Below are positions 5,821 through 7,375 of a DNA stretch of 7,375 bases, piece after piece. The DNA lies in contig NZ_CALIMQ010000090.1 of assembly GCF_938045535.1 (NCBI RefSeq), positions 1-7,375 on the forward strand, given 5' to 3'. This DNA comes from an uncultured Campylobacter sp. (GTDB lineage Bacteria; Campylobacterota; Campylobacteria; Campylobacterales; Campylobacteraceae). A program made the position numbers and the translations under genes. Position 1 is the stretch's first letter. Each line of letters begins with the position of its first letter. Below the pieces are notes generated by a model that searched no databases, was not told the DNA's origin, and was given only the letters and a program-made list of their open reading frames with translations.

Positions 5821-6764
5821 CTGCGGATGTTTTTGATGATGGTATGAGCGTGATTTATAGCCACCACGATCGATCCGCCGCTTCTGCTGATGAGATCTCC
5901 GCCCACGTAAAGCCCACTAGTGGCAGTCTGGAGATTTTCATCCACGATCGGTACGCCGTTTTCATCGTAAGCGATGCCGCATTTTTTAAGAAAATCGATC
6001 GGGCTCGTGCCGCCGATCGCGTATATCACGCGGTCGAATACGAGCTCGGTGCCATCATCAAATTTCACCAGCACCTTGCCATTTTCATTCTCAAGAGCCT
6101 CTATATCGATGCCTAAGCGCAAGATGATGTTGCCGTATTTGGTCTCGCGCATTACGTCGCTTTCGTTCGTCTCGTTTAGGCGGGTAAATTTAGCCTTGCG
6201 ATAGCAAAGCGTCACGACATTGGTTTTACATAGCGCTATAGCGTATTCCGCAGCTGAGTTACCGCCTCCGACGACTAGAATTTTTTCATTGATCGTGCAT
6301 TTATCGAGATTGAAATTTACTCGTTGCGTGATCGAAGGCGGAATTTTATAAGCGGGCTTATTGGGCTTGCCCATCCTGCCAATTGCGACGATGACGTTGC
6401 GCGCGCGGTATCCAGCCGAGCTAGTCGTGATATAAAACTCATCTGCGTGCTTTTCGATCTTTTCGACCTCACTTTTGAAATTCGTATCGATTTCGTCGCT
6501 ATCTAAGAGCTCGTCGAAATAATTTAGCACGCTCTCTTTCGTGCCGGTTTCAAACGAAATAGATCCGCGCGTCTCGCTGTCAAAGCCCTTATATTCTTTA
6601 TCGACGCGCTTTTTATCTTTGTAAAACTGCCTAATCGTTTGAGAGTGGTTGTCGCCTTTTTCAAGCAGAAGCACATGTGCAAGCCCGTTTCTTTTGGCTT
6701 CTACTACGGAAGCGATGCCGCAAGGACCGCCGCCGATCACCGCCAAGTCGTAAACGTCTATCAT
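5817..6764 (-). CDS. YpdA-like FAD/NAD(P)H-dependent oxidoreductase
   Basis: A 315-residue flavoprotein with two dinucleotide-binding folds. LAVIGGGPCGIASV (7-20) is the FAD ADP-binding motif; VIVAIGRMGKPNKP (124-137) is the linking GxG strand; ILVVGGGNSAAEYA (162-175) is the NAD(P)H-binding motif; ATSGLYVGGDLI (281-292) is the second FAD motif. The thioredoxin-reductase CxxC pair is absent. The GGGPCG context, with Cys15 inside the FAD motif, matches YpdA-type bacillithiol-disulfide reductases, whose equivalent Cys (Cys14 in the S. aureus protein, as I recall) is functionally important. Campylobacter is not known to make bacillithiol, so the physiological disulfide is unknown. Close homologues occur in other Campylobacter as unnamed oxidoreductases, as far as I recall. 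The ATG at 6764 follows AAAGGAAATTT, a good site. It is the first gene of the operon, and its TGA overlaps the methyltransferase start. Confidence 0.87.
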   Translation of the reverse strand: MIDVYDLAVIGGGPCGIASVVEAKRNGLAHVLLLEKGDNHSQTIRQFYKDKKRVDKEYKGFDSETRGSISFETGTKESVLNYFDELLDSDEIDTNFKSEVEKIEKHADEFYITTSSAGYRARNVIVAIGRMGKPNKPAYKIPPSITQRVNFNLDKCTINEKILVVGGGNSAAEYAIALCKTNVVTLCYRKAKFTRLNETNESDVMRETKYGNIILRLGIDIEALENENGKVLVKFDDGTELVFDRVIYAIGGTSPIDFLKKCGIAYDENGVPIVDENLQTATSGLYVGGDLISRSGGSIVVAINHAHTIIKNIRR

Positions 6765-6797
6765 AAATTTCCTTTAATCTTTTAAATTTCATACGAA

Positions 6798-6803
6798 ATT
6801 ATA
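6798..6803 (-). promoter_or_regulatory. Promoter (-10) of the five-gene operon
   Basis: On the minus strand TTTTTACTATAATTTCG contains a perfect TATAAT (6803-6798). Transcription would start near 6791, giving a leader of about 27 nt with AAAGGAAA before the ATG at 6764. The upstream region is AT-rich without a clear TTGACA, as usual for Campylobacter sigma70 promoters. This is the only strong promoter visible ahead of the operon. Confidence 0.6.
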
Positions 6804-6807
6804 GTAA

Positions 6808-6833
6808 AAATTCCATTAAAATCAGTGGAATTT
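6808..6833. promoter_or_regulatory. Inverted repeat over the operon -35 region (possible operator)
   Basis: AAATTCCA (6808-6815) and TGGAATTT (6826-6833) are perfect 8-bp inverted arms with a 10-nt spacer. They lie just upstream of the -10 and span the expected -35 position, where a repressor or activator could bind. The words resemble AT-rich repeats elsewhere in the window (for example near 689-772), so this may be a chance arrangement. Confidence 0.3.
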
Positions 6834-6852
6834 CCTAGCAATTTCGCAGCTT

Positions 6853-6935
6853 AAATTTAAAATTTTAACGCTTATAAGATGCTTGCTTGGCTAAATTTGA
6901 AAAGACATAATTTTCTACGTTTAAATTTTAAATTT
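6853..6935. repeat. AT-rich inverted repeat, 17 of 18 matched
   Basis: AAATTTAAAATTTTAACG (6853-6870) and CGTTTAAATTTTAAATTT (6918-6935) are inverted copies with a single mismatch, separated by 47 nt. They lie in the non-coding DNA between the oxidoreductase promoter and the polA fragment. The words are common in this genome, so the significance is uncertain. I see no other feature between 6834 and about 6990. Confidence 0.45.
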
Positions 6936-6983
6936 CACGGCGCCAATCCGTTTATAAAAGCTCATGCGGCAAAAGCGGCGAAT

Positions 6984-7375
6984 TTAAAATTTTACTTCGC
7001 CAAGATGGAAATTCTGTACAAATTGATCGAGCGTATAAGACAAGTCCATATCAGTCTTGATGGTAGCCAATTGACGAGATAAGAAGGCTAAATCTTTATT
7101 TTCAACAAGACGTTCTTTTAATTTCTTGCCAGAAATGTTATCGATATTCTCATATACAGACTCTAAATCACCATATTCATTAATCAATTTAAGAGCTGTT
7201 TTTTCACCAACCCCTGGAACGCCAGGAATATTATCGGAAGAATCACCCATAAGAGCCTTCATTTCGATAACCTTATCAGGACCATAGCCATAAAGTTCTT
7301 CCATATTATCTAAAGTAACCTCTAACATATCAGAAATACCTTTTTTAGTTAAGAACACATGGCTATGTTCTGTTA
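6984..7375 (-). CDS. polA: DNA polymerase I fragment (5' nuclease domain), probable foreign chimera
   Basis: The frame is open at the right edge (reading TEHSHVFLTKKG) and ends at a stop at 6984. It matches the C-terminal half of the PolA 5'-3' exonuclease (flap endonuclease) domain. GDSSDNIPGVPGVGEKTALKL is the diagnostic helix-3-turn-helix DNA-binding motif with its conserved acidic residues, and LSRQLATIKTDMDL is the conserved segment after it. The sequence stops matching at about QFVQ; the last roughly ten codons (NFHLGEVKF) read into Campylobacter-type DNA and are not polymerase. The remaining domain, the proofreading region and the polymerase domain are all missing. Codons are AT-ending, AAATTTAAA words are absent, and the protein looks like a Veillonella-type Firmicute enzyme. 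A functional truncated gene is unlikely. Confidence 0.85.
   Translation of the reverse strand, partial: TEHSHVFLTKKGISDMLEVTLDNMEELYGYGPDKVIEMKALMGDSSDNIPGVPGVGEKTALKLINEYGDLESVYENIDNISGKKLKERLVENKDLAFLSRQLATIKTDMDLSYTLDQFVQNFHLGEVKF
6990..7030. other. Composition and homology breakpoint
   Basis: Left of this interval the DNA has the Campylobacter style, with AAATTTAAAATTTTAC followed by GC-rich stretches. Right of it the DNA is uniformly AT-richer and codes without interruption for the PolA fragment. The exact join cannot be fixed by eye. There is no insertion-sequence end, tRNA or obvious direct repeat at the boundary. Confidence 0.6.

Noticed and set aside
6879..7082. 67-codon plus-strand frame crossing the breakpoint
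   Set aside because: It spans the join between two unrelated sequences and is antisense to the clear PolA coding sequence on the right; it has no family resemblance.
6984..7375. Stand-alone flap endonuclease (ExoIX-type) gene
   Set aside because: The frame runs in from outside the window, loses similarity before the end of the domain and finishes in Campylobacter-style DNA; its GDSSDNIPGVPGVGEKTA motif fits PolA.

Overview
The window suggests an oral-type, higher-GC Campylobacter (C. gracilis / rectus / showae-like). The protein families, the abundance of AAATTTAAA-type words between and inside genes, and the gene order all point that way. From memory, C. jejuni Cj0495-Cj0499 has the same order: methyltransferase, Cys-cluster protein, TPR protein, trpC, HIT protein. 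I could not check this. All credible genes are on the minus strand, so the biological reading direction is right to left.

Layout in the direction of transcription. (a) 7375 to about 7010 is a fragment of the 5' nuclease domain of DNA polymerase I. Its AT-rich codon style and sequence look like a Firmicute of the Veillonella type, and it stops abruptly where Campylobacter-style DNA begins. I read this as a chimeric join. (b) About 7010 to 6765 is non-coding Campylobacter DNA carrying a good promoter (TATAAT at 6803-6798) with an inverted repeat over its -35 region. (c) 6764 to 1636 is a tightly packed five-gene operon: a YpdA-like FAD/NAD(P)H oxidoreductase, a TrmN6-like tRNA methyltransferase carrying a large low-complexity insertion, a small YkgJ-type cysteine-cluster protein, an exported TPR protein with a low-complexity C-terminal tail, and trpC. 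Junctions are 4-nt and 8-nt overlaps, a 27-nt gap and a 2-nt gap. (d) 1635 to about 667 is nearly 1 kb without a convincing gene. It holds repeated AAATTTA words, a 17-bp perfect inverted repeat and a possible extended -10 promoter. (e) 666 to 178 is a HIT-family nucleotide hydrolase/phosphorylase, followed after 14 nt by the start of a WG-repeat protein that runs off the left edge.

The operon mixes a tryptophan-biosynthesis enzyme with tRNA modification, redox and envelope functions. The co-transcription looks like conserved housekeeping linkage rather than one pathway. I see no phage, CRISPR, transposon, toxin-antitoxin or defence system. The most distinctive biology is the growth of low-complexity sequence, which has enlarged the methyltransferase by about 170 residues, the TPR protein by about 130 residues, and perhaps the intergenic region. 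The most important technical point is the probable foreign join at the right edge.
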